A stretch of DNA of 64,000 bases. Origin: Anopheles merus. Lineage: Eukaryota; Arthropoda; Insecta; Diptera; Culicidae. The notes below the pieces were generated by a model. That model was not told the origin of the DNA. It made no database searches and saw nothing but the letters and a program-made list of their open reading frames with translations. The position numbers and the translations under genes are program-made. This document shows, one piece after another, positions 1-12,615 of this stretch. Location of the stretch: NCBI RefSeq assembly GCF_017562075.2, contig NC_054082.1:15473286-15537285 (forward strand). The letters are read 5' to 3'. Numbering within the stretch: the stretch's first letter is position 1; each line of letters opens with the position of its first letter.

Positions 1-429
1 CAAACGAAGCGTCTATCACTCACTAACCTCTCCTTCTCTTTACAAGCTATTAATTCTTCTCCGGACTACAACTACTACTGCTACTACTACCACTACTACT
101 ACTACCACTACAAAACACCGTCCAATAAAGAGGGCGGCATTAAGAGAGATTGATACTAAAATTAAAATCACATTCTTGGTTTTTTTCTCTTCTCGTCTTC
201 TTCTGTCTACTACTGCTCTAGCAACACATCCGCTTCGACCTTCTACTCAGACACTCTCAGAACCAACGCCTCTGTCTCTGTCTCTCTCTCTGTGTGTGTG
301 TGTGTGTGTCTACAGGCGCTCCCCGCCGTGTTTTAGCCAAGTTTGACTTGTCCGCACACCTCAGAGCAGTATCTTGCCGTATACAATACTGGATATGAAC
401 GGTCGTCCGGGTAGTACGGTAGCTTTCTC
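1..429 (-). other. 3' UTR / downstream flank of the minus-strand gene
   Basis: This stretch lies just downstream of the TGA stop at 432-430. It holds no supported ORF. It contains a (CTA/CAC)n-type trinucleotide tract near 62-113 and a (TG)n tract near 291-309. I see no AATAAA on the minus strand here, so the polyadenylation site probably lies left of the window. The role as 3' UTR is inferred from position only. Confidence 0.5.
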
Positions 430-2337
430 TCAAGAATCGACCACCATCGTTGATTGCGGTGGCTGCTGCTGCTGCTGCTGCTGATCGGTTGCTGTCGCCG
501 CTACCTTCGGGTTGACGACGGTGCCGGTCCCCGACTGTCCGCCAGCCGGCCGCCGATGGCTCCAGCCGGCGACACTCCGGTTGGACGTTTGCGTGTGCTG
601 ACTGTAGCCCGAGTCCGACCCGAAGCTGGAATCGCGCGAGTAGATCGAATGACCACCGTTGGTGCCGGCCGGATGCGATGAAGGTGGTACTCCAACAACA
701 CTTCCACCAACACCACCACCGCCACCGCCATTCCGGAAGGTGGTAAACTGGGGCAGAATGTACGGATGGTGGTAGGCAACGCCGCCGCCGGTACTGCCGG
801 TGCCGGTGCTGCCGCTGCCCCCGCTCCGATCGCTGTACGTGTGCGACAGGCACCCATCGTAGATGAGGCCCTCGTGGAAGACGGGCTCGTGGTAGATGTA
901 CTGCGACGGGTCCTGCGGTGCCGATATCACGGCCAGCGGTTGCTGCTGTTGGCTCCCGTTGTTACCATTTCGGCCGTGCCGGCGTGGATTCGTTCGCGAG
1001 CGACCACTGCCATAGCCGCCGATCGGTGCGCCTACGGTGGTTCCCGCCGTCCGGTGGCCATTGCGGAAGATGGTGGAGACGCCGCCGGCCGACGCGGACA
1101 GCTGCGCGTTGATGCGGTTCCGCCGCTCGACCGGATCGAGCGGTTCCGACGCAGCCCCGCCGTCGTCGTCGATCATGCTGTAGTAGTTCGACCGATGGTT
1201 GTGCTGATTGCCGAGCGAGTTGTTATTGACACTGTTCAGGTGATGATGGTGCGGATGGTGGTGCAGCGGATGGTGATGATGGTGACCCCCGGTCCCCGTC
1301 GTCCCCGTCGTCGTCGTGAGCGTATGGGCGTAGGCGGGCGGCGGCAACGTCATCATGCCCCGATCGTCGTACATTGGCGGCAGTACGACCGGCTCGCCGA
1401 GCGGTCCCCCGTCCAGCGAGCAGCTGTTGAATGCCGGCGCCGCCTGCCTCCGTCCGGAGCTGCCCAGCGTCGCCGCCGGGTGGTGCTTGCGCGACCGGAA
1501 CAATCCCAACACACCACCAACACCATTGCAGTGCGTGGTGGTGCCGCCGGTTCCGTTGGGCAGGCTGGAACTGCCGCTGCTGTTACTATTATTGTTATTA
1601 TTATTATTGTTGCTGCTGTTGTTCCCACAATCCGTGCTGGAGTTGGAGTTGCGGTTGCTGTTGCTCGCACTGCTGCTACCGCTGCTGTTGCCACCACCAC
1701 CGCTGCTTCCATTATTGTTATTGTTGTTGCTATTGCCAGCTCCGTTAAGGCCGCCGGCGGACAAAGACGGTGGCACCGCCGCCGTTCCGCCCCGGTGGTG
1801 GTGGTGGTGGGGGTGTGCCAGCGGATGTGTATTGTCATTCCCGGACGAGGACGAGGACGACAGGAGCGAGTTGCGCTCGGTGCGGTTCCGCTCCAGGTAG
1901 GCGGACGATGGGCCCGAAGCCGCCACCGTTGCTGGTGCTGGTGGTCCACCAACACTCCCCTCTACGCCCGCCGCACAACACCCGCCGCCGCCGTCCGTAA
2001 CGGGCATGGTCGAGGCGGAAGCGGTCGTGACCGCACTGTTGCTGCTGCCGCCCCCGTTGCTCCGGTCGTGGTAGATGGTAGCGACCGTGGTGCCACCGTC
2101 CGACGGCGACTTGTGGAAGGACCGGTCGCCCGGCAGGCTGAGCTCGTCCTCGGCAAAGTCGTCGTCCGACTGGATCGGCGGCTCCGAGTCCGTGTCCCGG
2201 CCCGGCCCATGCTCCAGCTCCTCGTACACGTTGTCGTGCGACCGGTACGGGTCCGGGCCGGGCGACGAGCAGATGAACAATGGTGGCGACCGCGGCATCG
2301 GATATCCGCTCGGATAGTGGATCTGCTTTGCGTGCAG
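430..2337 (-). CDS. Last coding exon of a large low-complexity protein, probably a receptor or adhesion-molecule cytoplasmic tail
   Basis: The exon starts after a minus-strand acceptor (pyrimidine-rich CT run ending TTGACAG, AG at 2339-2338). It runs 635 codons to TGA. The first 13 residues, LHAKQIHYPSGYP, precede the first Met at 2298, so that Met is internal and not the start. The sequence has an acidic N-terminal part with a YEEL motif and a DDDFAEDELS stretch. It continues with Ser, His, Gly and Asn homopolymers, a YYSMIDDD motif, YIYHEPVF, and SSFGSDSGYSQH near the C terminus. A seven-Gln tract lies just before the C-terminal TMVVDS. Codons strongly favour C or G at the third position, as in other mosquito genes. 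No folded domain is visible. Tyrosine motifs in disordered sequence fit a signalling tail, but this is inference. A 630-aa ORF on the opposite strand is a mirror of this exon. Family not recognised. Confidence 0.85.
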   Translation of the reverse strand: MHAKQIHYPSGYPMPRSPPLFICSSPGPDPYRSHDNVYEELEHGPGRDTDSEPPIQSDDDFAEDELSLPGDRSFHKSPSDGGTTVATIYHDRSNGGGSSNSAVTTASASTMPVTDGGGGCCAAGVEGSVGGPPAPATVAASGPSSAYLERNRTERNSLLSSSSSSGNDNTHPLAHPHHHHHRGGTAAVPPSLSAGGLNGAGNSNNNNNNGSSGGGGNSSGSSSASNSNRNSNSSTDCGNNSSNNNNNNNNSNSSGSSSLPNGTGGTTTHCNGVGGVLGLFRSRKHHPAATLGSSGRRQAAPAFNSCSLDGGPLGEPVVLPPMYDDRGMMTLPPPAYAHTLTTTTGTTGTGGHHHHHPLHHHPHHHHLNSVNNNSLGNQHNHRSNYYSMIDDDGGAASEPLDPVERRNRINAQLSASAGGVSTIFRNGHRTAGTTVGAPIGGYGSGRSRTNPRRHGRNGNNGSQQQQPLAVISAPQDPSQYIYHEPVFHEGLIYDGCLSHTYSDRSGGSGSTGTGSTGGGVAYHHPYILPQFTTFRNGGGGGGVGGSVVGVPPSSHPAGTNGGHSIYSRDSSFGSDSGYSQHTQTSNRSVAGWSHRRPAGGQSGTGTVVNPKVAATATDQQQQQQQPPQSTMVVDS

Positions 2338-2351
2338 CTGTCAAGGGAGAG

Positions 2352-2382
2352 AGAGATAAAGAGAGAGAGAGAGAGAGAGAGA
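2352..2382. repeat. (GA)n microsatellite at the acceptor of the last intron
   Basis: A nearly pure GA run on the plus strand reads as CT on the transcribed strand. It therefore forms or extends the polypyrimidine tract just upstream of the acceptor at 2338. Length changes in this repeat could affect acceptor strength (inference). Confidence 0.7.
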
Positions 2383-3061
2383 CACGAATTAATGCTAAGT
2401 AACGCGCTTAAAAAAACACAAATTGAGATTGAAAGAAAAAGGAAAAAGGTTCACTCAAGATGCGCAGCGCACTCACACGCGTTTCACACTTCCAAACAAA
2501 AGCGAACCACCTCTCCTCACAGGCACTCATTGTTGTTGCTGCTGCACCGCGATAAAATCACACAAGAATCCTTACAATCACACTTCTCCTCGGGTTGGGC
2601 TGCTGTCGGTACGCAGACGGTGCGTGTGTGTGTGCAGAGGGCCCTTCAGAGGGCATGAAATGGTTCACACTTGGCGGCCCTGTGCATTTTCACACGCACA
2701 CACAACGGTGGTTTTAAGAGTGTTCCATTTGTGGGTTTTTTTTTATTCGATTTCATATTGTACAAAAAAGCCGAATTGTTATCCGATGCGGAATGCGGCG
2801 TTTGCTCGGTGGTATGGCAAAGTGCTTGACAAACTTTTTCGATGCTTCGCTTGCTTAATGGTGTATCAATTCAGTCCCCCCCCCCCCTTCCACATACACC
2901 ATATTATTGTGAAGTGGATTGTTACTGAAGCAAACGTTACTGCGATCGTTCTACTAGCGTGTGCCAGCCAGCGCCAACTAAGAAAGATAATCGTTGCCGA
3001 GTGAAATCGATTGGAGCTCTGCGCGCACGGTGTGTGACACTTCAACCCAAGATCTATTAAG

Positions 3062-3701
3062 GAGAACAGGTCGATGCAAAGCCCGTTGCTAGGTTGCCAT
3101 TTTCAGCTCGCTTTTGACAGTTTCATGAAAAAGTGTTTACAAACAAACGGCTAATAGTTAACGCGCAAAAGTGGACGAATTTACTATTAGGAAGGTTATA
3201 TTGGTTAAATTTCTTGCGGTCAATCACTTCTGGACAATAAAGGAGAAGTAATTGCAGTCTACTCTGTATTCAGAAACATTGATAACCTTTTTCATTGTTT
3301 GCTATTCCGTGACCACAAACCACTACCGTTTGCAACGGTCCTGCTGGAAAAACGAAATGTTTAACATGTTCAACTGGGTTAAAGAAGTCCTTTTTACTTT
3401 CAATTGAACACTGAGAGTAAAATGAAACATCCAATCGACACACGCTGGTACAATATGCATACAATATGCAACCCGGCTACGAATGATAAATGAGATCCTT
3501 GGATTGTATCAGTCATGTAATATTCTAATTGGATTCTAATTCTTCAAATATTCTATCAGTAATTGAATGTAAAATGCTGAACAAAACTCTCATTCACTCC
3601 ATAGCAACGTCCATCGCTAAACATAAACAATGTTCACTTTAACTGTCAAAATTTTCCCATGGCTTTCTGTCAATTTACTCTAAGCGCTTCGACCTGTTCT
3701 C
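3062..3701. mobile_element. MITE-like element with degenerate long inverted ends
   Basis: The left end begins GAGAACAGGTCGATGC. The reverse complement of the right end begins GAGAACAGGTCGAAGC, so 15 of 16 positions match. A second shared block, TTTTGACAGTT, lies exactly 50 bases in from each end (3112-3122 and 3641-3651), followed by a shared TGTTTA. The interior is AT-rich and has no transposase ORF. This is the build of a non-autonomous DNA transposon. I cannot find a convincing target-site duplication, so exact ends and superfamily are uncertain. Confidence 0.55.
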
Positions 3702-6700
3702 TTTCAAGGACCTTGCTTCAACCACACGCTCTAACTCTTTTGGGGACAGTTTCGAATGTTTGTTAACCCAAAACAGGACGAAAAGTCAACGCTGGAAAAG
3801 CTGGACTTTTTGGGTAAATATTCCCCACGCGGTTCGGGAGGATTTTTGGAGCGTGGCAAAGGATTGCACATGACACACTACGAAGGTCCGCTGCATGGTT
3901 CCCGCCGGAGCCGGCGGTCTGAAGGATAAGAAGAAATAGCCGAGGAAGGTGGTGCTGCTGCTGCTGCTTCTGCTGTTTGCATGAAAGCATTTTCCCAGCG
4001 CCATTCCATTGTGCACTACTGGCTGTCGTCGTCGTTCGAAGCGGACACGAGACTCAAACTGCTCGAGATCGAGCGAAGAAAGTGTAACTGAATTTACCGT
4101 CCATTCCGAAAACCGTGCCACAAAACACACAAGGGTGGATTTTGCAGCAGCCGCTCCACACTTCCGGTCCTTCTCGCTGGGGTGTGGGGTGTTTGCCAGA
4201 ATATGGTCCTGTGTGTGTTGCAGCCAGGATCTAGTTTTTTTTTTGTGTGCCTTAACAGTTAGAATAATGGCAACCATTCTTGCTCGAACGCTCTCTATCT
4301 TTCCTGGTTTATATTTCCCAAGATCCCAAACTTGCACACACACACATACTTGGCTTGAGAGGGGTTTGTGTGGCAGTGACGTTTGCAAAGCGTCTTATAC
4401 AAAAGAAGAGAGAGAGAGAGAGAGTCGTGAGCTGGCAGGACCTCTACTGGCTACCACGAAGGAGGGGCACACAATTGTAAACTCGTCACGTTTGCTCTTG
4501 TGTTGTGTGTTGCGCCGTGCTTCCCCCCCCCCCCGTGCTTGTTTGCTTATGCATGCACTTGTTTCCCTACTGCTACTGCTGCTGCTGCTGTAGTGGTGAT
4601 TGGGAAAACTATTCTTAAAAATCCACCAAACCGTGATGTATCTATCCGTTCCGTACGTTTCCTATTTCCCCGGGGCAGAGTGGTGTGCGCACGATTCTGG
4701 CTTTACATTTGCAATTTACGTACACGTATGTGCACAAGAAGCACTGCAGCAGCAGCAGAAAGCATACAGGGGTTTTCGGGCGTTCTCATCATAGTTGTGT
4801 GGGACACTTCCGTGACTCTTTCCTATTGGAAGTGAACTTCATACGATGGAAATTGGACTCAATGGCACTTTATAAATTCATATTGGGATTTGTCCGCAAC
4901 GGTGCTATAGAGTAAAATTCCCATTAAGTTCATCAATAAAGTGTCCCACATTTATGAGAACACGCCTGAAAAACCCTGTAAAGGACAGTTCGATGGCAGA
5001 AAAACACCCCTTAGAAAACGAATAAAAATGCAGAAACGCTACATCTCTATATATTTTTATGCATCTTTTTTTGCAGTCCGCTGCTCTTTGGCGTACTATC
5101 GGCGCGTCTGTTTGCTAGAAAATGGCATACAGCAAAAATGTAAAGTGTATGTGCCATCCCCCCTCCCAGGCAAGTGCTCACACCGAGGGGTACAGCTAAA
5201 GTGTATGTACATATTAAGAAGGATCTACTGCTGCTACACAAATGGCCACACGTTACGTTGCTGTACTGCTCGCTCGGTGCAATGGAATGAATGGGCAGGT
5301 TGATTGTTCGCACCCCATTTCCGGATATCATTATGCGCCGTAAACGAACACACGATGCCACTGATTTTGCCTGATGTCCCTGAAGGGATAGAATAAAAAA
5401 AAACCCCCCGAAGCATAATCCCTCCCGTGCGCACTATTGTGGAGACCCCTGAGTCTCTCCAGCAACAACAACAAAAAAGGGTCGAGCACGTTTTGTTCTG
5501 TTTTGTTTTTGGAAGACGAGCCAAAGATAGGTGGCATTGAATCGGAGCGTTTGGAAAGCATTATGATAAGTGTATCTCTACACGGTACACCAACAACACC
5601 GGTACTTGGCACTCGAGAGGCACTCTGCACGCCAAAAAGAATGGAAATGATTACAATAAGAAAAAAAGGGGAAGGCATACACGCGTAGCGTATAGCAGCA
5701 AAACATGATCATCCACGATCAGCTAACACACATCACACAGCGTGTCTCTTCAGTGCCGAAGGCCCCACCAGACTGTGTTGTGTGTGTGTGTATGTTTGGA
5801 CAGCAAACAAACAGGCGTATCGGACATTACCACTGTACAAATAATAATAATAGGGAAGCGAGCGCTGTTAGAGGCGCGTCTGCGTTGTGTTGTAATGTTT
5901 TCTACATCACTTCAGCGATATGTTGGAGAGTGGTGCGCGTGTTAGCTTAAAAAGCTAGATTTGCAGCAATCGCCTGCCCCGTTAAGCAGATGGCCATCGA
6001 ATAATACACTCTATCCTCTATCCACCTCAGCGCCACCGTCGGCCACAAGCAGGAGCATCAAGCAGCGCACAGAGCGTCAAGGGGCACATGCTGTCCCAAA
6101 CGTTGTGTGTGGTCCCCCTTTTGCTGTGTGTGGACTGGAAGAATCGGGGGGGACGCAACACGTAATAATGCCACCCAAATAGCTCGGACACGCGCGCTTG
6201 CCCCCCCGGGAGCGCTTGTCCCTTGTCCGAATGCTGTGGTCGGTGCGTGAGTCCGAAGAAGGGGTCGAATTCTTACCGCTGAAGAGGAAGAGCCGAACCG
6301 AGCGCGGTCGTTCATCATAAGAGGCAGTAGTGAAAGGGGTGGAAGGAAAGGGGTTCTCACTAGAAAAAGAAAAGAAAAGAACAAGAAAGATACAAGAAAA
6401 CACACACACGCACGAGGTGTTGTGTTGTGGTTGCTGCTTATGTTGGCGCGCCTGCTTTGTTGATATTAAATGCGCCTCCTCCGCCACGCTGAGAGTGCAG
6501 GGAGTGTTGTTTTGCAGGATAGGTAAGAGACAGCTCCCTGACAAGATTTCATCTTTCTCCCACCGATCATCACACGAGGGAAAGGAGCAACATCCCCAGC
6601 CAGCGCTCACACACCACACCATACTGCTTTACGGTCTAACGCGTACGAGCGAAAAAAGCAAAGCTGTGCGTCGATCAGTGGCCAGTGACCGCAAGGAAAG

Positions 6701-9700
6701 CGGCGAGAGATCGGGGTTAAGGTTTCGGATGAAACTAAATATTGTCTGCGCTCCTGGTTGGTCAGGGTGGTGGTGGGGGCGTGTGAACGGTGTTCCACCG
6801 GTGTTCCAGAGAGATAGAGAGAAGGCAGGGACTGTGTGCTGTGTGTCTATCAAACTGATATCCCTCTGGGCGGTTCGTTGCTGTGCCGCTGAAACTATGC
6901 AACCTGATGTGCGAAGACGTTGAAAGGTTTCACACACCTCGGCAGAACCAGCTTTATTTATTTATTTTTTTTTTTGTAGTAAAAAAAACAAAACTCCCCA
7001 AAACTGAAGTGATTGTAGCAGGAGTGGCTGTGGCTGTGAGTGAAAACAAGCCATTGTCTGAAGGACCTAAAAGAAGCTCATCTGCTCCTACGATTGGAAA
7101 ATATCCAATTAGATTTTATGCAGCTCTCTTGCTCTCGTGTAAGCGTGTTCGACGGGGACGGAAAGACGATAAAAAGGCCATTTTGGTATGGTTATCAATT
7201 TTTAGCTAATTTTTACCGCCTGTCTAGGAGCTCCACAAAACGGTCAACCAGCTGGCTTGATAGAAAACACACACACGTCTATCGCTAGCCGTAGCTTTTG
7301 CGGTGTAAAACCTCTTCTTCTTCCCATCATCTGCGTCCACAATTTCTAATCGGAATAATTAGGAGTGATAAGCGTTTGAGTCGGATCCTTCGTCTTGGCG
7401 GCGGCTTCACCGGCAATCACCCTTTGTAGAAAAATTCCATTCCATCCAACATATTTTCGAGGCGTATACAGTTGTTAATTAGCAGGCAACACAACAGCCC
7501 AGCAGGGGCAGAGGATAGGGACAGGGTCAGGACCGCTTAGAGGAAGACCTCTACATCGCAACACCGCGCTCATGTACACTCCCATCGTAGGGGGGGGGGG
7601 GGGCACAGGTTCGCGCAGCATGACAGCGGACATGGCAGACAGACGCGGGTGCGCGCGCGCGCGCTCGACGGATAAGCCGCTCTCTGCCTTCGGAATAAAC
7701 ATGTTTGACAGCATTATTACACAGACACGAAATTTGATCATCACACGCCAATCATAATTCGCTTCGCACTCACCCCTAAACACGATGCGACACAGACACA
7801 CAAACACACACACACCACAGAGCCAGTTTCTTGTGGTTTCGTTGGTAAGGAGGCTTGCCTGACCGGAGCAAAAGGAGCGAAAAATACCTTCTTTTTTGCC
7901 TCACACCGAAGGGAAGCAGCGAACAGGAGAGTTATGAGCAGCGTGCCTCTAAAAAAAACCCCGTTCGGTGTTCGCTTGCCACCTTTGCGCGATCACAGAC
8001 ACACACACACACACACAGTCCAACGACGGGGCGGGAAATACAGGATTATGTGTCTGGTGGCTCCTCCTGGCGATCCCGGAACGATCTTCTTTCCACCGGC
8101 GCGATCTATTCACGGGACAGACGATCTTCGCTCGCTTCTTGCTTGTACGACGCACCACTATCCCACCCCGCACACGCACGCGCACAGGGGTCAGTGCGCG
8201 AGCCTAATGAAATGTAAATGGAAACATATAAATTATCCCCTCGTGAGAGGCAGGAAGGCTCGCGCGGAGACGACGAAGGCGACCGTTTGTGTGGTGTCGT
8301 CCCGAAAATTATTGAGAAACAAAACGTCGCCCGCTATGCGAATGGCGCTGGGCCCCCCCAAGTGCCAGTTGTTGCCGGTGTGTTGTAGTAGGTCCCCCGT
8401 GATGAGATATCTTACTCATTGGAATAATTCAAAAACGCTTCTCACTGTGGGGTTGCGCGCCGCTGGTCGGTCGCTAGGTCGGAGGTTCCCGCGAGGTTCT
8501 AGGCAAAAAGCGCGACACCTGAGCCAGCGTGGCTTTCAACGGCAACAAATGGGCGCGCACGGCACGCACGTTGTGGTTTCGTGGAATTCCTCCCCACCGA
8601 AATGAAAAAAAGCTATGCTCACATTTCTATACCAAAACAGTTTGGGGTAGGAAATATGATATGGATATGGTTAAATTTTCATTCCCAAAAAAAAAAAAAA
8701 AGATACCCCAGTGAAGTTCGGCACGGCGAAGGAGGAGAGGACGAGGTGCAGGTTTGTCGTCATTTTCCAGCTCGATTATTATATTGTATGTCGCTCTTCC
8801 TCTTTACGATATGATTGAGCAATGGAAACAACATCTTCTTATGCTGCTTCGCACCATCTTGAGCATACACAACATCCTGGGCCGTAGTGGAGGAGAAACT
8901 GTTTGATTATAATTCTACCACGGAAAAGAAACCCAACACAAACGGTTAAGATTTCAGCGGTCTTTTTTGTCTACTGCTTCGAAACGCCTTTTTCAAACCT
9001 GCTGCGAACCACTTCTGCGCTTTGTGTGTGTTTGTGTGCATTAATTTTGAAGATTTCATTCAGTTTTGGAAAAGATGGATGCACCTTCGGTACAAAGGAT
9101 GCATGGCAGGATAGAGAACGAGCGACAACCGTTCGTCGTCTTCGCCGCCGTACGAGGGCTTTAGGTTTCAATTGCCTGTGTTTGTGTGTCTGTGTGTGTG
9201 TGTGTCTGTGTCTGTCATTGATATCCGCAACAACAGAGAATTGGAATGTGTGGAGATCGTAACGAAGGTCTAAGAAAACAGTTCTTGAGAACGGTGCTGT
9301 GCCGGTGTGCAAATTCCACCCCGAAACCGCCACAAGCAAGCAGGATGTGTGTGTGTGTGTGTGCAGAAGGGAAGGCGAACAAACCACGGCGCTATTGTTC
9401 CCCGCTGCTGGGAGGGAAGGAACTTTGGAGGCTTTGACATGGATTGTCGTAATATTATGACAGTTTATCCCGCTCTCCGGACACCAAAACATTAGGACGA
9501 GCAGCAGTTCCTTTGTTTATGTGAGCGCGCGCGCGCGCAAGCGCGATCTTGCGTCATACATTCTCATCCTTTTTGTTCCCACTGGTCGTTTGTCGTGTCC
9601 CGCGGACTAAGATTTAACACACACGCGCATAGAGAAGATCATGTGGTTTTGTTTAAGTTTTTTTTTTATGTGTGATATCAAATCCCTCCCCATTGAGATA

Positions 9701-10903
9701 TGCATCCGGTTGGGTTTTGCGGTTGTGTCAGTTGACAGTTGTTGTGACAGCTCCAGATAGAATGACATTTCCCCTTTTCCTCATCTGTCACTCAGGCGGC
9801 AGGCAACTAGCTAAATCGGTTGAAGCCTACTATTGTTCAATTGTCTCTTAAAACAGCACACAAACCCGACAGCAAGACACGATCTCAAAATCCCAAATCG
9901 GCGATGAGTTTGTGAACACGTAACAAAAAAAAAAAAAAAATGAGCAAACTTCCTTCAGTTCCTGCTTTGGGCAGAAATTAAACGGTACACAACCCGCTTT
10001 TGGGAGGTTCCGCGGTTTTGCATTCCAACGTTCAACACCACCGCCGGCAAGACAAGACGAGCCTGCATTAACAATGATCGATAGGGAAGGGAAGACGTTC
10101 GATTACGCTTTCCAATTCATCAACATTGGACATATTTCTGTAGTTGTTTTTTGGGCAACAAACTTTTTGCGATGATGGACAGGGACAGAGAGAGAGAGAC
10201 AGAGAATGGTTGCAAGCAGTGGAATAACATTAATAATTAAAAGAGAAAACCGAAAAACGGTCCAAACACATGACACATTTTGACATACATACGTACACGT
10301 TTTGGGCTTTTTTACAAGACACTTAGGACCGTTTTGGACGAGAACTGGTGGGGGAAATACCGGGACGCACAGGACACACCGTCATTGCGGGATACGCGAG
10401 TGCGGTGTTTTGAAATTAAAAATTGATTACTGTAACCTAAAACCACGCGTTGCATTGCTCAGTCTTTTTTTACAATTCACCCAACACACACACACGAGTG
10501 CCTGATTGGTTCAATTCCCAACGGTTTGCGGGATGATGTGTGAGGTGAATTTTTAAATACTCTTAGCCGCCGCCAGTGAAGGGCGAAACCAGCAAACAAA
10601 CACGCTCCCTCTTTCTATACTCTTCCACCTTCCACTCGGCCGAAAAAACATGTCACTTGGAATTATCCAATTTAAAATGATTCAATGTAATCTGACAGAG
10701 CGAATTAATTTTGACAAGAGCAATCGAAGAATGGGTCGCCGACCGCCCCGCAGCGTTCGGTCGGCCGCTCGTTTTGGGAGGAATTTTTCTGGAGTGATTT
10801 TGTCGAAGTTAATGAATGAGTGCACAAGAACGAACCTCTTTTCTTTTCATTTTAAACTTAACTTTAAAAAAAAAACATGCAACACACACACGCGCACACT
10901 TAC

Positions 10904-11087
10904 CTCCATGTTATGATGATGGTGATGATGATGATGGTGCCGCATAACGAGCGGATGGTGGCCCAAGTGTACGTCCGGGTCCTCGTACGTCACCGCGTGC
11001 CCGGCCGGCACACCTGTCGCATCGAGATGGGGCGGACCGCGGGTTGGCGTCTTGCATGGCAGGAAGTTTTGAACTTTTCGTTTGTGT
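10904..11087 (-). CDS. Penultimate coding exon, basic then His-rich segment of the same protein
   Basis: A 184-nt exon. The acceptor is CTCATCCACAG (AG at 11089-11088) and the donor is ATGGAG followed by GTAAGTG. It enters with one base completing a codon and leaves in phase 0, matching the phase-0 start of the exon at 2337. It encodes 61 residues: HKRKVQNFLPCKTPTR first, then a YEDPDVHLGHHP segment, then nine consecutive His and NME. The other two frames are broken or end in a stop before the donor. The basic HKRK start would suit a position just inside a membrane, but the preceding exon is not securely identified. Confidence 0.8.
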
Positions 11088-11338
11088 CTGTGGATGAGAA
11101 AAAGGGACGTGAAAGATCGAATTAATAATACTGTCAAAGCCAAAAAAAAAAAACACAAACCCTCTTCTCAGAGAGTGCGCCTCCAACAACCGAAGAGATC
11201 GAGTTAATTAATGTGCACGACGAGGCATACTGTGTACTGTGTCTGTCGCATGGAGAGCAGGTTCGAAAATCTCCCTTGGGACCGTAGCTCCAAGGCAACG
11301 CACAAGAAGTCTGCTTTTCAAACTCGACCACAAGAGCC

Positions 11339-11379
<41 letters not shown>
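11339..11379. repeat. (GA)n microsatellite
   Basis: GA dinucleotide run of about 41 bases with one interruption (GAAAGA). It is one of many GA tracts in the window. Confidence 0.8.
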
Positions 11380-12584
11380 CATTACTGCATTTAATTTCAA
11401 CAATACCCTCCCAAGTAGCATAACCCGCTGAACCGTTTCTTACAAGGCAAATGTCAAACGCAGCCCAACACAACGCGTAAACAGCACATTAATTTCTCTT
11501 CAGCCCTTCTTAAGTGCGGGAGCGGGGCGACCAAGTGTGGCACTTCAATCTGTGGCGTACGCTCCGAATGGAGAGCCACCCATGCCACTACTGCTTGCGA
11601 AGAGGGATATATAAAGTAGTTCCCTTCGGTTTACAAGGAATCGTCGCATCGGGTTCTCGGCGGCAGCAGCAGCAGCAGCAATTAGAGCTGTAAATTAATT
11701 CCACTCACACAAATTCTCCACTCCCGCAGGGGACCGCAACCGCTCGCGGGTTGCAGTTGTGAACGGGCGACGTGTAAAGATCCTTTTGCCGTTCCCCGCC
11801 TGCTTAGGATGACGACGGTCGTGGAATCGAATTCCTTTCGATGGGTGTCGTCGATGTGCAAGCAATGCAGTCCTGTTTTTTTTTTTTTGCTTTGGTTTTG
11901 GCACTGTTGCTGACTTCAGGAGGACTAATTAACATTCTAATTATCATAAGTATGCAGCAGCAGCAGCGAAAGCACGCTAAAATGCGGTTCTTGGTTACTC
12001 CAACACACACACACACACACACTGCCTCCTCTATCATCGCCGCAAAAGAAAAGTGAACTTTTAACGCTTTTCTGCCCCATTAGGCATGCGAGTTTGCTTA
12101 ATAATGTACGCCCGTCCTGACAGGCAGCCAAGCCAGGCAGGAGCTAGCGGGATGGATGGGGTTATGTTTGCTTACTTCAAAGCACTGGCAAGCAGGACAT
12201 CTTCAAAGTGACACCGATGTGTTGTTGTCCACACGTTTCACATCTTGTTGTCGTCCTTCTCCCAGGCACGCCCCACATGAATGGGGAAAATATCGATCGA
12301 TAAGAGGGCAAAAAGGAGCAAAACGTTAATCTTTCGAAATCCCCTTCTTCGAAGCCAATGTGTCGTCCCTTGTGCCATGCTCGTTCTGTTGCGTGTGAGC
12401 GAAAAAGCAGTGTGAACGGAACGATATAGTGTGGCAGCAGGTTGACGCAACCACCACCATCGACATCACACGCATCAACTGTCGCTCAATCTCCGCTCCA
12501 AGGGCCTTCAGCGATCGAACACGGTTCAAGTTAACGAACCAGCCTTCATCTTATTTAACGCTTGACAGAGTATCCTTTTCCCGT

Positions 12585-12615
<31 letters not shown>

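Larger units (their letters stand above)
2338..10903 (-). other. 8.6-kb intron between the last two coding exons
   Basis: The intron has donor GTAAGTG at 10903-10897 and acceptor AG at 2339-2338. It contains a (GA)n tract near 2352-2382, C runs near 2877 and 4524, a MITE-like element at 3062-3701, a G14 run near 7590, (AC)n tracts near 7998, an A15 run near 8686, and several (TG)n tracts near 9180 and 9346. ORFs of up to 223 codons occur on both strands. None has start context, splice sites or codon bias that I trust. I see no nested gene. Confidence 0.75.

Noticed and set aside
766..2658. 630-codon plus-strand ORF rich in Arg and Val
   Set aside because: It is the mirror of the minus-strand last exon. 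Repeats such as CAC, AGC and GGC and C/G-ending codons keep the antisense frame open, and it runs through the intron boundary without signals.
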